A DNA stretch of 64,000 nt, taken from contig OZ252053.1 in the NCBI GenBank assembly GCA_965247965.1, positions 4,712,001 through 4,776,000 of the forward strand. The letters are read 5' to 3'. This document shows positions 8,970 through 18,649 of this stretch, piece by piece (the stretch's first letter is position 1; each line of letters starts with the position of its first letter). The position numbers were made by a program, and so were the translations under genes. The notes beneath the pieces were generated by a model that was not told where the DNA came from, did no database searches, and saw nothing but the letters and a program-made list of their open reading frames with translations. The stretch comes from UBA7328 sp965247965. Lineage in GTDB: Bacteria > Bacteroidota > Bacteroidia > Chitinophagales > Saprospiraceae.

Positions 8970-9905
8970 ATGCGATTTTTATTCCGACTCTTCATTTTGC
9001 TTTTCTTGGTCAATTGCGATCTGTATATCCTGGACGCCCAATCCTTAACCATGAGTAAAGAGCAGTTAATCGCTCTTACGCCTAAATGGGAAGGAGAGCG
9101 TTTTGCCGATGGTAGGCCCAGGGTGCCCTTGGATATCGTACAAAGAATGAAAGCCGTATCCCTGGAAGAAGCCTGGGCCGTATTGCGTATCAATGGCTAT
9201 AAAAATCAATTTGCCGGGGATTGGAAGATCATTCATCCGCACCAAATCATGACTGGTAGAGCCCTAACCGCTCAATACATGCCGAAGAGGGTGGCCATCC
9301 GGGAGGTTTTGGAAAAACAAGGAGCAAAAGAAGGAAGAATCGGAGATATGGTCAACTGGCCGATTGGCCAGTTAGTTGAAGGAGATCTATACGTTGCAGA
9401 TTCGTACGGAAAGACGAATGAAGGTCCCATCATTGGCGACAATCTCGGCACCTCTATTTATGCCAAATCAAAAAATGGCGTTGTTTTTAATGGCGCCTTA
9501 AGGGATTTGGAAGGCCTGGAAGAAATCGAAGGATTTAATGCATTTGTAAAGAGTTGGCATCCTTCCCACCAAATGGAGATGATGCTCACAGGGATCAATA
9601 TACCTATCCGGATTGGTGAAGCGACGGTTATGCCCGGCGACGTGGTTTTGGCCAAAAGAGAAGGGGTCATTTTCATCCCTCCTCACTTGGCAGAAGAAGT
9701 AGTGGTCAAAGGAGAACTCATTGCCTTAAAAGATGAATTCGGTCACTTATGCCTGCGGGAAGGCCGATATACTTCCGGAGAAATAGATGGTGCCTGGAAG
9801 CCCGAAATCAGAGAAGCCTTTTTGGTTTGGCTGGATGCTAATCCTTCCAAGCTAAAAATGACGCGAGCACAACTGGAGGAGTTATTCCAGCAGCGCACCT
9901 GGTAG
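8970..9905 (+). CDS. RraA-like protein (HMG/CHA aldolase superfamily) with signal peptide
   Basis: A 311-residue protein. Residues 1-24 form a hydrophobic export signal, unusual for RraA-like proteins, which are normally cytoplasmic. The RraA core covers about 60-260, with GRALTAQYMP, GDLYVADSYG, GPIIGDNLGTSIYAKSKNGVVFNGALRD and ATVMPGDVVLAKREGVIFIPP, giving the GxxxD...R substrate and metal motif of class II pyruvate aldolases. In sugar clusters of Bacteroidota such exported RraA-like proteins occur beside dehydrogenases; their reaction is not established. Start ATG at 8970 is supported by the signal peptide. The gene converges on the aldo/keto reductase, 9 bp apart. Confidence 0.78.
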   Translation: MRFLFRLFILLFLVNCDLYILDAQSLTMSKEQLIALTPKWEGERFADGRPRVPLDIVQRMKAVSLEEAWAVLRINGYKNQFAGDWKIIHPHQIMTGRALTAQYMPKRVAIREVLEKQGAKEGRIGDMVNWPIGQLVEGDLYVADSYGKTNEGPIIGDNLGTSIYAKSKNGVVFNGALRDLEGLEEIEGFNAFVKSWHPSHQMEMMLTGINIPIRIGEATVMPGDVVLAKREGVIFIPPHLAEEVVVKGELIALKDEFGHLCLREGRYTSGEIDGAWKPEIREAFLVWLDANPSKLKMTRAQLEELFQQRTW

Positions 9906-9914
9906 TATCCCAGG

Positions 9915-10910
9915 TCATACCTTGTAGTATTCTATCTTCCTGCCGTCAAAACCGGCATTACCAACTCGTTCGACCAAATCCAATTGATCTGATTCACTCA
10001 TTTGTTTAAAGGAGCGAGCAACATCTATTTTTTCCTGCAGCATTTCTACCTGGTCCGGTCCGGTAACGATGGTGCTGACGGGTAGTGACCAAACAAAGTG
10101 TAGTGCTTCCTGAACAGTCGCTACATTTGGAACGATTTTGGGGTTATCCCCTCCATAGAAATGACGGGTACCACCAAAGAAGCCACCATTTGAAAGCGTC
10201 TTCATAGCTATAATAGCCATATCGCGTTTTATTAAAGTCGGTAAGACATTATTGATAAAACTTTTATAATTGGGGTCAAAACAATTGATAGGCATCTGGC
10301 AGGTTTCGAGAATGTCGGTTTTCTCCAACATTCTTTGATGGGCGTTAAGATCTGAATGGCCGGTGAAACCGATGTATTTAGCTTTTCCGCTTTCTTTAGC
10401 TTTTCGTACTACTTCTAACACGCCATCCCTTATTCGGCTGTCTACATCTCCTGGGCTACTGATATCATGAATTTGCCAAAGGTCGACGTAATCGGTTTTC
10501 ATACGTTTAAGAGAAGCTTCCAAGTGTTCCTGTGCCGTTTTACGATCTTTGGCGGTAGTTTTGGTCATGATAAAGGCTACGTCTCGGTACTTCGGAGTTA
10601 AATATTTGCCGTATTTGGTTTCAGCACCACCTAAATCATACATTTCAGCATTGTCAAAAAAGCGAATTCCGCCTTCCAGGGCAGCTTCTATCAGTTGTTG
10701 GGCCAGTTTATCACTGGATCTTCCAACATGGGCTCCACCAATTCCCAACATAGTAACTTTGACTCCGGTTCTACCAAATTTTCGCAAAGGTAATAGATCA
10801 CCCAGGCGATCGCGTGGTGCGAGTAAGGCTCCTTTGACATTTTCAAAAGGTATCATCATTCCGGCTGTCAAAGCCGCTAACGTTTTGAGAAATGATCTGC
10901 GTTTTGACAT
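9915..10910 (-). CDS. Secreted aldo/keto reductase family protein
   Basis: A 331-residue protein. The N-terminus MSKRRSFLKTLAALTAGMM is a twin-arginine-like export signal, so it probably folds before export. The AKR tetrad is complete: Asp86 and Tyr91 (FFDNAEMYDLGG), Lys117 (IMTKTT), His148 (DLWQIHDI). Known activity of the fold is NAD(P)H-linked carbonyl reduction or alcohol oxidation; exported Bacteroidota members lack a clear physiological substrate. Divergent from the 652-residue gene, with 75 bp between start codons that must hold both promoters. Confidence 0.82.
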   Translation of the reverse strand: MSKRRSFLKTLAALTAGMMIPFENVKGALLAPRDRLGDLLPLRKFGRTGVKVTMLGIGGAHVGRSSDKLAQQLIEAALEGGIRFFDNAEMYDLGGAETKYGKYLTPKYRDVAFIMTKTTAKDRKTAQEHLEASLKRMKTDYVDLWQIHDISSPGDVDSRIRDGVLEVVRKAKESGKAKYIGFTGHSDLNAHQRMLEKTDILETCQMPINCFDPNYKSFINNVLPTLIKRDMAIIAMKTLSNGGFFGGTRHFYGGDNPKIVPNVATVQEALHFVWSLPVSTIVTGPDQVEMLQEKIDVARSFKQMSESDQLDLVERVGNAGFDGRKIEYYKV

Positions 10911-10985
10911 GATAAAAATTAATTTAAAGGTGAATAAGCTCTTAGATGAATTATCTTAAAATTAATTAATTTTTACTTTCGGAAT

Positions 10986-12944
10986 ATGAAAACCTTCATC
11001 ACGATTTTTGTCCTATTATTCATTTTTTGCCGGAACGAAGTCGGGGGCCAATCCATCAAGCTGGAAATTCCGTCAATCGTAGCTACTACCATCGAAGCTC
11101 CACCGGACTGGGCAATCATGCAGCGTCGGCTCATCAGCGCCATGGAAGAAGCCGGCGACTTCTACTGGGAACGCTTCACCTATGACGGAGGAAGTACCAT
11201 TTGTGAAGGCCCCTTCGACGACCTGTACGAGATGTTCTACAACTGGCCGGACTTCTACGCCATTGGAGCGGACGAACGGTTTTTCCGCCGCGCACTGGCT
11301 GCCTATAATGGCATCACCCGTACGAATACCCCGCATCCTCCCGACCCCGGAGATTCCTATCCCCGGCTGTACAAGGAATTTCCGATGCATACCGATTTCT
11401 TCCACATCAGCGAAGGCATGACGTTGTTTTACAATCTGGCCTTGGGCAATCCCAAAATACCGGAAAACATAAGCCGGGCCCGCCGCTTTGCCGGCTTCTA
11501 TTTGAACGAAGATCCCGAAGCGAAGAACTTCGATGCCGAACGTCAACTGGTGAAATCCATTTTTACCGGCAGTAAAGGCCCGCTCTCTTCCTGGGACGCT
11601 ACTTACGACCTCAGTTACGGTCACGCCTCGCTTTACCCCGTAGTAAAAAACTTGGAACCGGAATGGCACGAAAATCCACAGCGTAAAAAGGAAATACAAG
11701 ACCTATACGATCAGGTGGTGATGAGATGCGATGTTCCCGTCAATCTCGGAATTACCGGTTTGATGACCAATGCTTATCTGTATACCGGGGATGAAAAATA
11801 CAAGACCTGGGTATTGAATTACGTCGACGCCTGGGTGAAAAGAATCGAAGAAAACGATGGCATTCTGCCGGATAATATCGGGCTCTCCGGTAAAATCGGA
11901 GAATACCGCGGCGGCCAGTGGTGGGGAGGTTTTTACGGCTGGCACGGACGGTACGGCGTCCTAATGATGTATGCGGCGTTGACGGTAGCCTCGGAATGCG
12001 CTTATTTGCTCTCTGGCGATAAAAAGTATCTGGACCTGGTCCGATCGCAACTTGCACAAATGATGAGTCGAGCCAAGGCCACTCCGGAAGGACAGGTGCT
12101 CGTCCCTTATCGGCGAAACGACAAAGGTTGGTACAGTTATCGGCCCATGATGATCAGGGATCTCGCCCACCTGTGGCACGCCTCTATGGATCCGGCGGAT
12201 TGGCAGCGCATCGAAGAAGCGCATCGCGGCCATAGATTCCTGCCTTTTCCCGATGAAGGCATTTGGGGCACCAACACCCTGGATCACCTCGATACCGCCA
12301 TTTACGTACCCGGTCCCGCTTTCGACTGGACCGGGGAAATCGTTCAAGGTGATCGCACGATGGGGAAAAGTGAATATGCCCGCCTGATGTATTACGCCGG
12401 CCAAAATCCCGACTGGCCGTTGGAAGCACTCAAAGCCGACTTCCAGGAGATGACCCGCCGCATGGAATTCATGCGCAACGACGACCGCAAAATCAAAGAT
12501 ATCCGGGATGACGATACCTATCCCAATAATCCCGTCATTATCAAGGCCCTGCAGCAGACCACCATGGGTACGCCGCAAACGATCTATTTCGGCGGTCTCT
12601 TGCGGGCCAACATCCGCTATTTCGATTCCAGGAACCGACGTCCGGGACTGCCCGGCGATGTGGCTGCCCTCGTCCCTTCCCTTTCTGATAATGAAATTTC
12701 CGTTATTTTGCTGAATTTACACCCCGTGGAAGAACGAAAACTCATCGTGCAGGCCGGGGCTTTCGGCGAACATCAATTTACCGAAGCTCGTTACCGGGCA
12801 GCAAGCCCTTCGTCCTTTCGCCAAGTGGAAGTTCAAGACAAATTCATCGAAATCATTTTACCACCTTCCACGTCCATTCATTTGGATTTGGGGATGGACC
12901 GTTTCGTGAACCAGGCAACTTATGATTTCCCCTGGCACAACTAA
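10986..12944 (+). CDS. Secreted alpha/alpha-toroid-like protein of unknown activity
   Basis: A 652-residue protein with a signal peptide (residues 1-21, ending VGGQS). The middle (about 70-430) is helical with the repeated aromatic-rich pattern of six-hairpin glycosidases and polysaccharide lyases (WWGGFYGWHGRYGVLMMY, YLLSGDKKYLDLVR, ITGLMTNAYLYTGDEKY). The C-terminal part (about 530-640) looks like a beta-sandwich (EISVILLNLHPVEERKLIV). I do not recognise the exact family; a carbohydrate-active enzyme is the best guess. The gene is GC-richer than its neighbours (34 of 60 bases in 12241-12300 by hand count, against 26 of 60 in 17221-17280), suggesting recent acquisition together with the next gene. 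Confidence 0.72.
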   Translation: MKTFITIFVLLFIFCRNEVGGQSIKLEIPSIVATTIEAPPDWAIMQRRLISAMEEAGDFYWERFTYDGGSTICEGPFDDLYEMFYNWPDFYAIGADERFFRRALAAYNGITRTNTPHPPDPGDSYPRLYKEFPMHTDFFHISEGMTLFYNLALGNPKIPENISRARRFAGFYLNEDPEAKNFDAERQLVKSIFTGSKGPLSSWDATYDLSYGHASLYPVVKNLEPEWHENPQRKKEIQDLYDQVVMRCDVPVNLGITGLMTNAYLYTGDEKYKTWVLNYVDAWVKRIEENDGILPDNIGLSGKIGEYRGGQWWGGFYGWHGRYGVLMMYAALTVASECAYLLSGDKKYLDLVRSQLAQMMSRAKATPEGQVLVPYRRNDKGWYSYRPMMIRDLAHLWHASMDPADWQRIEEAHRGHRFLPFPDEGIWGTNTLDHLDTAIYVPGPAFDWTGEIVQGDRTMGKSEYARLMYYAGQNPDWPLEALKADFQEMTRRMEFMRNDDRKIKDIRDDDTYPNNPVIIKALQQTTMGTPQTIYFGGLLRANIRYFDSRNRRPGLPGDVAALVPSLSDNEISVILLNLHPVEERKLIVQAGAFGEHQFTEARYRAASPSSFRQVEVQDKFIEIILPPSTSIHLDLGMDRFVNQATYDFPWHN

Positions 12945-13054
12945 CCTGAATCATTCTAAACTCAATGAGACTCAACTAAGAAATTCTTTTAGCCCTGCCT
13001 GCTGGCCTCTCTGGCGTTGGGCATCACGACCTATGTTCTCCGACATAATCTTCA

Positions 13055-14050
13055 TTATCGACTTCCCCCTTTGGGTCTCCGGGCTGACCTACTGAATACC
13101 TCAGGATTCACCAAATGTTTTGGCCTTTGCCCTCGCAGCACCTGCAGTGCCTGGGTAATGGCTGTCCGCCACAACCGATCTTTCCCGGATCGGTTAGCTG
13201 CAGCAACATGTGGACTTATGATGACATCATCACGCTGCAATAGCGGATGATCCCGGGGAACGGGTTTTACCCGAAGGACGTCCAATCCCGCACCGTATAG
13301 ATGACCCTTTTCGAGCGCTTCGAGCAGGGCACCTTCGTCAACCAGGCCGCCTCGAGCCGTATTGATAAGGATGGACCCGGATTTCATTTGCGCCAACCGT
13401 CTGGCATTGAGAATGCCCTCGGTTTCCGGCGTTAATGGAAGGTGGAGAGACAAGACATCAGCGGCACCGAGCACTTCTTCCAAAGAAGTAGCCAGGTCGA
13501 CGTCAAGCTCAGCTGCCCAATCAGGAGAAACATAAGGATCATAAGCCATCACTCTCATTCCCAAGCCCCGGGCAATGCCGGCTACATGTCCACCAATCCT
13601 CCCCAGCCCGATCAAACCAAGCGTGGCTCCAAAGAATTCGACTCCATCATAATCGTTGAAGAAATCCAATTTGCCCCCGGCCCTAATGGATCTGTGACAC
13701 CACTTCAGTTGCTTGCCGACAGCCAGCATCAATGAAATGGCATGTTCGGCGGTTGAAATGGTGGGTGCATCAGGGGCGTTACAGACAGCAATCCCACGTA
13801 AGGTGGCTTCTCTCACAGCCACTTTGTCAACTCCGATCCCGGTTCGCGAAATGACCCGAAGTCGCGGTGCGCGGTCCATCAGGGTGGCATCGTAATCCAG
13901 ACGCCCACCGGCAATGATTGCTTCAGCCTCTTCCAGGGTGTACAGAGGATCTTCCGGGGAATCCTCAGCCGTTCCGATAACAACGGCCACTCCGTCCAGT
14001 AATGGTTTATACGGTTGAGGCAATGACCTTTCCAGCCAAATTTTGAACAT
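13055..14050 (-). CDS. D-2-hydroxyacid dehydrogenase family protein lacking the catalytic Glu
   Basis: A 331-residue protein of the phosphoglycerate/2-hydroxyacid dehydrogenase family. The NAD loop GLIGLGRIGGHVA, the substrate and catalytic Arg in NTARGG, and the catalytic His in SPHVAAANRSG are present. Where the family has DVFxxEP, supplying the Glu that pairs with the His, this protein reads GLDVLRVKPVP, with Lys replacing Glu. This predicts impaired or altered catalysis. Base composition is GC-rich like the preceding convergent gene, unlike the surroundings. No signal peptide. ATG at 14050 follows a GAAAGAAG octamer tract. Confidence 0.8.
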   Translation of the reverse strand: MFKIWLERSLPQPYKPLLDGVAVVIGTAEDSPEDPLYTLEEAEAIIAGGRLDYDATLMDRAPRLRVISRTGIGVDKVAVREATLRGIAVCNAPDAPTISTAEHAISLMLAVGKQLKWCHRSIRAGGKLDFFNDYDGVEFFGATLGLIGLGRIGGHVAGIARGLGMRVMAYDPYVSPDWAAELDVDLATSLEEVLGAADVLSLHLPLTPETEGILNARRLAQMKSGSILINTARGGLVDEGALLEALEKGHLYGAGLDVLRVKPVPRDHPLLQRDDVIISPHVAAANRSGKDRLWRTAITQALQVLRGQRPKHLVNPEVFSRSARRPKGGSR

Positions 14051-14071
14051 TACTGAGAGCTATTTAACAAA

Positions 14072-14103
14072 GAAAGAAGGAAAGAAGGAAAGAAGGAAAG
14101 AAA
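14072..14103. repeat. Octamer tandem repeat (GAAAGAAG x4)
   Basis: Four head-to-tail copies of GAAAGAAG, the last imperfect. It lies 21 bp from the start codon of the hydroxyacid dehydrogenase (minus strand) and just upstream of the operator/promoter of the NrtR-type gene. Slippage here could change promoter spacing for either gene. Confidence 0.85.
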
Positions 14104-14114
14104 TCCAAATTTAT

Positions 14115-14156
14115 GTGTATTTATTACACTGAAATCGAAGGTATTACGTAAATTTG
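14115..14156 (+). promoter_or_regulatory. Candidate operator plus Bacteroidota promoter of the NrtR-type regulator
   Basis: An inverted repeat GTGTA-N5-TACAC (14115-14129) lies 19 bp upstream of TAAATTTG (14149-14156), which fits the Bacteroidota -7 consensus TAnnTTTG. The ATG is at 14186. The same arrangement (GTGTA-N5-TACAT, then TATATTTG, then TTGAGTCACC) recurs before the decayed regulator copy at 29250. The repeat sits where the upstream box would be, so self-repression is plausible. Confidence 0.55.
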
Positions 14157-14185
14157 AGTCACCAATTTTTTTTTGCATAAAAAAA

Positions 14186-14890
14186 ATGAAGACACACGTC
14201 AAAAACATTTACTATCGCGACGCAGACAGAATATTGGTAGCAGTCGACTGTATCATCTTTGGCTTTGAAGGAGGTAATCTGCAAATACTACTGTTCAAGC
14301 GCAAGGTAGAGCCTTTCAGAGACAGATGGACACTTATTGGAGATTTTGTGAACGAGGACGAGAGCGTCTATAACGCTGCCAGAAGAGTGTTGCTTACTTC
14401 TACGGGTCTCAGTAGTGTATATATGAAACAGCTTTATTGTTATGGTGAACCAGACCGGGACATAGGAGGCAGGGTCATTTCAGTAGCCTATTATGCCTTA
14501 ATACGGTTGGATGACCAGGTCAGACATTCGGTGAAGCATCACCGAGCTAAATGGTTTGCAGTAGATGAGGCACCCTCATTGATTTTAGATCACGGGGAAA
14601 TGGTGGTCAAGGCTTTGGATGAGTTAAAGAAAAATGCAAAATACAAACCAATAGGATTTGAACTCTTGTCTGAAAAATTCACTATGCCCCAACTGCAAAA
14701 ATTATATGAAGCCATGTATCAAAAGTCTCTGGACAGGCGAAATTTTCATAAGAAAATTCTTTCGATGAATATTCTGAAAAAGTTGAATGAAAAAGATAGA
14801 ACCGGATCGAAGAAAGGAGCCTATTTGTACCGGTTTGATGAAGCTAAATACAAGAAGCTATTGAGTAAAGGATATGTTTTTGGGGTGTAG
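14186..14890 (+). CDS. NrtR-family (Nudix plus winged-helix) transcriptional regulator, AraR-like
   Basis: A 234-residue protein. Residues about 15-150 form a Nudix fold (VAVDCIIFGFEGGNLQILLFKR, WTLIGDFV), but the Nudix box at about 52-75 has lost the REUxEE residues (AARRVLLTSTG), so it should sense a ligand rather than hydrolyse one. Residues about 155-234 are the winged-helix part (MPQLQKLYEAMY, RRNFHKKILSM, GAYLYRFDEAKYKKLL). In Bacteroides a member of this family, AraR, represses arabinose genes. Here it lies beside a likely pentose pathway and GH127 enzymes. It is followed 114 bp later by the HEAT/cytochrome gene; that pair exists as a decayed copy at 29250-31504. Confidence 0.82.
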   Translation: MKTHVKNIYYRDADRILVAVDCIIFGFEGGNLQILLFKRKVEPFRDRWTLIGDFVNEDESVYNAARRVLLTSTGLSSVYMKQLYCYGEPDRDIGGRVISVAYYALIRLDDQVRHSVKHHRAKWFAVDEAPSLILDHGEMVVKALDELKKNAKYKPIGFELLSEKFTMPQLQKLYEAMYQKSLDRRNFHKKILSMNILKKLNEKDRTGSKKGAYLYRFDEAKYKKLLSKGYVFGV

Positions 14891-15004
14891 GTTACTTTAT
14901 TGATACACATCTTGTGGTACAAGGTTCACAGTCCGCAGTTGAGCAATTATGTCGCCATCGCCGACCGAATTAGCTTTAACTGTCTTTTGTAAACATTATT
15001 CCAA

Positions 15005-18000
15005 ATGAAAATGAATGGATTTGCAGCCTGGGCAACCCTAACAATCGGGATACTTTTATCTACATCGTGTGCCGATGATACAGCCCCGATCAGTTCCGAG
15101 ATTCAATTCATACAGCTGAATCCACAAAAAACTCAACAGCGAGCCGTTGAAGTCATGAATGAAGTAGCCCTTGAAGTTCACCCTGCATTTGAAGTGAGCC
15201 TTTGGGCAACTGATTCGTTGTTGTCTGATCCAATAGCCATCAGTATAGATCCGGCTGGGAGGATGTACTATGTACGATCTGGTCGGAAAAGGAATTCAGA
15301 ACTGGATATTCGCGGCCATCGCAATTGGATGACGCCATCTATATCATTCGAAACTGTTGAGGACAAAAGGAATTTCCTGAGAGAGACGTTTTCCAGAGGA
15401 AACAAAAACGGGAAGAAATTCCTCCGTGACCTTAACAAAGACGGCAGTCAAGATTGGAAAGATTTGGCAGTTCAAAAAGAACAAATTTGGGTACTGGAAG
15501 ATACTGACAACGATGAAATTGCGGATCGCGCTTCTCTATATTTAGAAGATTTTCATCAAGAGGTTTCAGATGTGGCCTATGGAGTACTTCACCACGAGGA
15601 TCAGGTATACATAGCCATAAGTCCTGATTTGTGGAAAACCGCCGATACCAATGGAGATGGTATAGTTGATAAGAAAGAATCGATCAGTCATGGATATGGA
15701 GTACACATAGGTTATAGTGCACACGGCATGTCAGGTATTACCGTTGGCCCCACAGGAAGAATATGGTGGGCAATCGGAGACTTCGGCATGAATGTAGTTG
15801 ACAAATCAGGCAAGAGATGGAAGTTTCCGAACCAGGGTGTGGTGGTCAGATCAGATCCCGATGGTAGTAACTTTGAAGTTTTCTCATCCGGATTGCGCAA
15901 TACCCATGAATTTGATTTTGATAAATACGGCAACCTCATTACCATCGACAATGACGGCGACCACAGCGGTGAAAGAGAGCGCTTGGTCTATTTGGTTGAT
16001 GGTTCGGATTCAGGTTGGCGAATAAATTGGCAATTTGGAAAATACACCGACCCCAACAACAACAAGTACAAGGTATGGATGGATGAAAAAATGAGCATTC
16101 CACATTGGGAAGGCCAGGCTGCCTATTTCCTTCCGCCCATTTCAAATTATGTGAGCGGGCCTGCAGGATTTGTATATAATCCCGGTACGGCTTTAAGCTC
16201 AAAATGGAAGAATTATTTTTTCGTCTCAGAGTTTAACGGTTCTCCTGTCAACTCTCCGATTCATGCCTTCAGACTCAGACCCAAGGGTGCTTCATTTGAA
16301 CTTGATACTTCAATGGTAATCGTGAGCGGGATGTTATCAAGTGGTATGGATTTTGGCCCGGACGGGGCACTATACCTTGCTGATTGGATTGAAGGCTGGG
16401 GACAGAATGGCAAAGGAAGGGTATGGAAAATGGAGTCTAGAGGTGATTCGAATGATACAATTCGATCGGATACAAAAAAAATTATTCAGTCGAATATTAC
16501 TCAAAATACCTTGGTCGAGCTCGACATTCTCCTTGGTCACATGGATAAACGGGTGAGGCAAAAGGCTCAGTTTGAACTGGTCAGACGAGGCACATCGGGT
16601 GAAGAAATTCTTGCAAAGGCCATAACACCAGAGAATTCGAAACTCAAGCGCATCCACGGAATTTGGGGGATTGCCCAAATCGCCCGGCAATACATTGATA
16701 GAGCAGAGATTCTGGTCAAATTCTTAAATGATGCCGATGCTGAGATCGCTGCTCAGGCAGCCAAATGGATTGGCGATGTAGGGTATAATGAAGCAGGTGA
16801 GGCTCTGATTCCATTGCTCAAGCATGAATCACAACGCATTCGATTTTTTGCTGCGCAAGCTTTGGGAAGAATATCGTATGCACCTGCAACCCACGAAATT
16901 CTGCAAATGCTAAGAGAAAATAACGACGAAGACCTATATCTCAGACATGCGGGTTCTCTCGCATTGGCACGGATTGGTGATGCTGAAGCACTGATATCAA
17001 TAAAAAATAGTAATTCCATAGCGCTAAAAACCGCTGCGCTCGTGGCACTGAGGCGGATGAACCACAAGGGTGCTGCTGAATTTCTAAAGGACTCGAATGA
17101 ATATATTGTTGCGGAGGCTGCAAGAGCTATTCACGATGATTATTCTATAGAACAAGCACTTCCATCATTGGCTGAATTGCTCAACACCACGTCATCAAAG
17201 AATGAAGTGATTATCCGGAGGGCGATAAGTGCCAATCTCAGGCTTGGTGAAAAGCAGAACTTGCAAAATGTGGTCAATTATGTGAAAAATGAATCCGCTC
17301 CGGATGCCATGCGGGAGGAAGCCCTTGCGGTGTTGAGCACATGGCATGAGCCATCACCTTTGGATCGCGTGGACGGGAGATACAGGGGCGAGGTCATCCG
17401 AAATAAGAAGGAAGTAGTAGCTGTATTGACTCCTGTACTTAAATCTTTATTGAATTCGAGGAAAAGTAAGATCCGAGGTGCAGCAATCACGTGTATCGGA
17501 AAGTTGGGTATCTCCGACCTCGCTAGCGAACTGAGGAGGATTTTTATTTCAAGCATAAGATCCAGGACACAGAGGCAAATCTTGTTGGCTCTTGCTGAAA
17601 TGAGCTACAACGGATTGACAGAAGTACTTGAAATCGGGTTGAAAGACAATTCTTTAGCTGTACGGTCAGAAGCAATTGCCTTGATTTCCAAATCCGATAT
17701 TCCCGTACAACAAGCGGTTTCGTTGTACGGCGAAATTTTAGGTAATAGAAATGCCTCCATAATTGAGAAACAAATTGCATTGGCTTCATTGGGGAAATTA
17801 AAGACGGCAAAATCGTCAGCGATCCTTGAAACTCAATTTCTCAAATTCATCGACGGAAGGATGACACCAGAGATCCAGCTAGACCTGGTCAATGCAATTG
17901 AAAGCCTAGGTGATAAAAGTCTATTAAAACTATTAGATGAATATTACGCGAGTTTTCCGGATGAACCTTTGATCAGGTATCTTCCTGCGTTAAGCGGTGG

Positions 18001-18415
18001 ATCCAGGAGTAGAGGGCAAGTCATTTTTTACACTCACGAGGCTGCGCAATGCCTTTTGTGTCATTCTATCTATGAAAGTGTCGGACTTTCCGGACCTCCA
18101 CTTGCAGGCGTGAGCAACAGATTGTTCGGTCGCGAAATACTCGAATCGCTAGTATTTCCCAGTGCGAAATTTGCGAAAGGCTATTCCATTGTAAGTTTGA
18201 ATCTCCTTGACGGAGAAGTAGTTGCTGGACGGGTAAAAAGCGAAAATGACGACACTATAACCATACAAAAAGGGAACAAAGAAATAGAAGTTGTCGACAA
18301 ATCAAATATTCTAGAAAGAACGAATATTCCATCTAGCATGCCTAATATGCGAGGAATTCTAACCAAATCAGAAATTAGGGATTTGGTAGCTTTTCTTACA
18401 AGATTAAAAATCTAG
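15005..18415 (+). CDS. Lipoprotein: dehydrogenase-like propeller, HEAT repeats and C-terminal cytochrome c
   Basis: A 1136-residue lipoprotein with lipobox STSC at Cys22. Residues about 55-460 match the sorbosone/glucose-dehydrogenase-like beta-propeller of the PVC-type membrane-bound dehydrogenases (FEVSLWA, GPTGRIWWAIGDFGMN, GLRNTHEFDFDKYGN, GPDGALYLADWIEGW). About 500-980 is an array of HEAT repeats. A heme site CLLCH near residue 1017 starts a c-type cytochrome domain ending in SSMPNM...LTKSEIRDLVAFL. It probably oxidises a sugar or similar compound at the outer face and passes electrons through the heme. Directly downstream of the NrtR-type regulator. Complete at both ends. Confidence 0.85.
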   Translation: MKMNGFAAWATLTIGILLSTSCADDTAPISSEIQFIQLNPQKTQQRAVEVMNEVALEVHPAFEVSLWATDSLLSDPIAISIDPAGRMYYVRSGRKRNSELDIRGHRNWMTPSISFETVEDKRNFLRETFSRGNKNGKKFLRDLNKDGSQDWKDLAVQKEQIWVLEDTDNDEIADRASLYLEDFHQEVSDVAYGVLHHEDQVYIAISPDLWKTADTNGDGIVDKKESISHGYGVHIGYSAHGMSGITVGPTGRIWWAIGDFGMNVVDKSGKRWKFPNQGVVVRSDPDGSNFEVFSSGLRNTHEFDFDKYGNLITIDNDGDHSGERERLVYLVDGSDSGWRINWQFGKYTDPNNNKYKVWMDEKMSIPHWEGQAAYFLPPISNYVSGPAGFVYNPGTALSSKWKNYFFVSEFNGSPVNSPIHAFRLRPKGASFELDTSMVIVSGMLSSGMDFGPDGALYLADWIEGWGQNGKGRVWKMESRGDSNDTIRSDTKKIIQSNITQNTLVELDILLGHMDKRVRQKAQFELVRRGTSGEEILAKAITPENSKLKRIHGIWGIAQIARQYIDRAEILVKFLNDADAEIAAQAAKWIGDVGYNEAGEALIPLLKHESQRIRFFAAQALGRISYAPATHEILQMLRENNDEDLYLRHAGSLALARIGDAEALISIKNSNSIALKTAALVALRRMNHKGAAEFLKDSNEYIVAEAARAIHDDYSIEQALPSLAELLNTTSSKNEVIIRRAISANLRLGEKQNLQNVVNYVKNESAPDAMREEALAVLSTWHEPSPLDRVDGRYRGEVIRNKKEVVAVLTPVLKSLLNSRKSKIRGAAITCIGKLGISDLASELRRIFISSIRSRTQRQILLALAEMSYNGLTEVLEIGLKDNSLAVRSEAIALISKSDIPVQQAVSLYGEILGNRNASIIEKQIALASLGKLKTAKSSAILETQFLKFIDGRMTPEIQLDLVNAIESLGDKSLLKLLDEYYASFPDEPLIRYLPALSGGSRSRGQVIFYTHEAAQCLLCHSIYESVGLSGPPLAGVSNRLFGREILESLVFPSAKFAKGYSIVSLNLLDGEVVAGRVKSENDDTITIQKGNKEIEVVDKSNILERTNIPSSMPNMRGILTKSEIRDLVAFLTRLKI

Positions 18416-18649
18416 TTCAGAAGGAACGAAATATGACACCCTCTATCCTTCATTTTAATCATAGAATTCGAATAAATATTTCTCATCGCAATCAACCTCA
18501 AATTTTATCAACATTTCAATAAAGTGTAACGTCGGGAGTGGAGAAACAGGGGTTGGGAGTTCAATACTTATTAAAAGAATATACGAAACCTACAACCTTT
18601 CCAATTTGAACAGATAAGTATTGTCAGCATTCCATTGGCAGATATAAAC

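Noticed and set aside
11073..12578. Several long minus-strand ORFs inside the 652-codon gene
   Set aside because: They arise from the high GC and codon bias of the real gene; no family resemblance, and the plus strand has a signal peptide and toroid-like motifs.
18416..18649. Possible small gene in the 234-bp gap after the HEAT/cytochrome gene
   Set aside because: No ORF with a plausible start or product; AT-rich spacer only.
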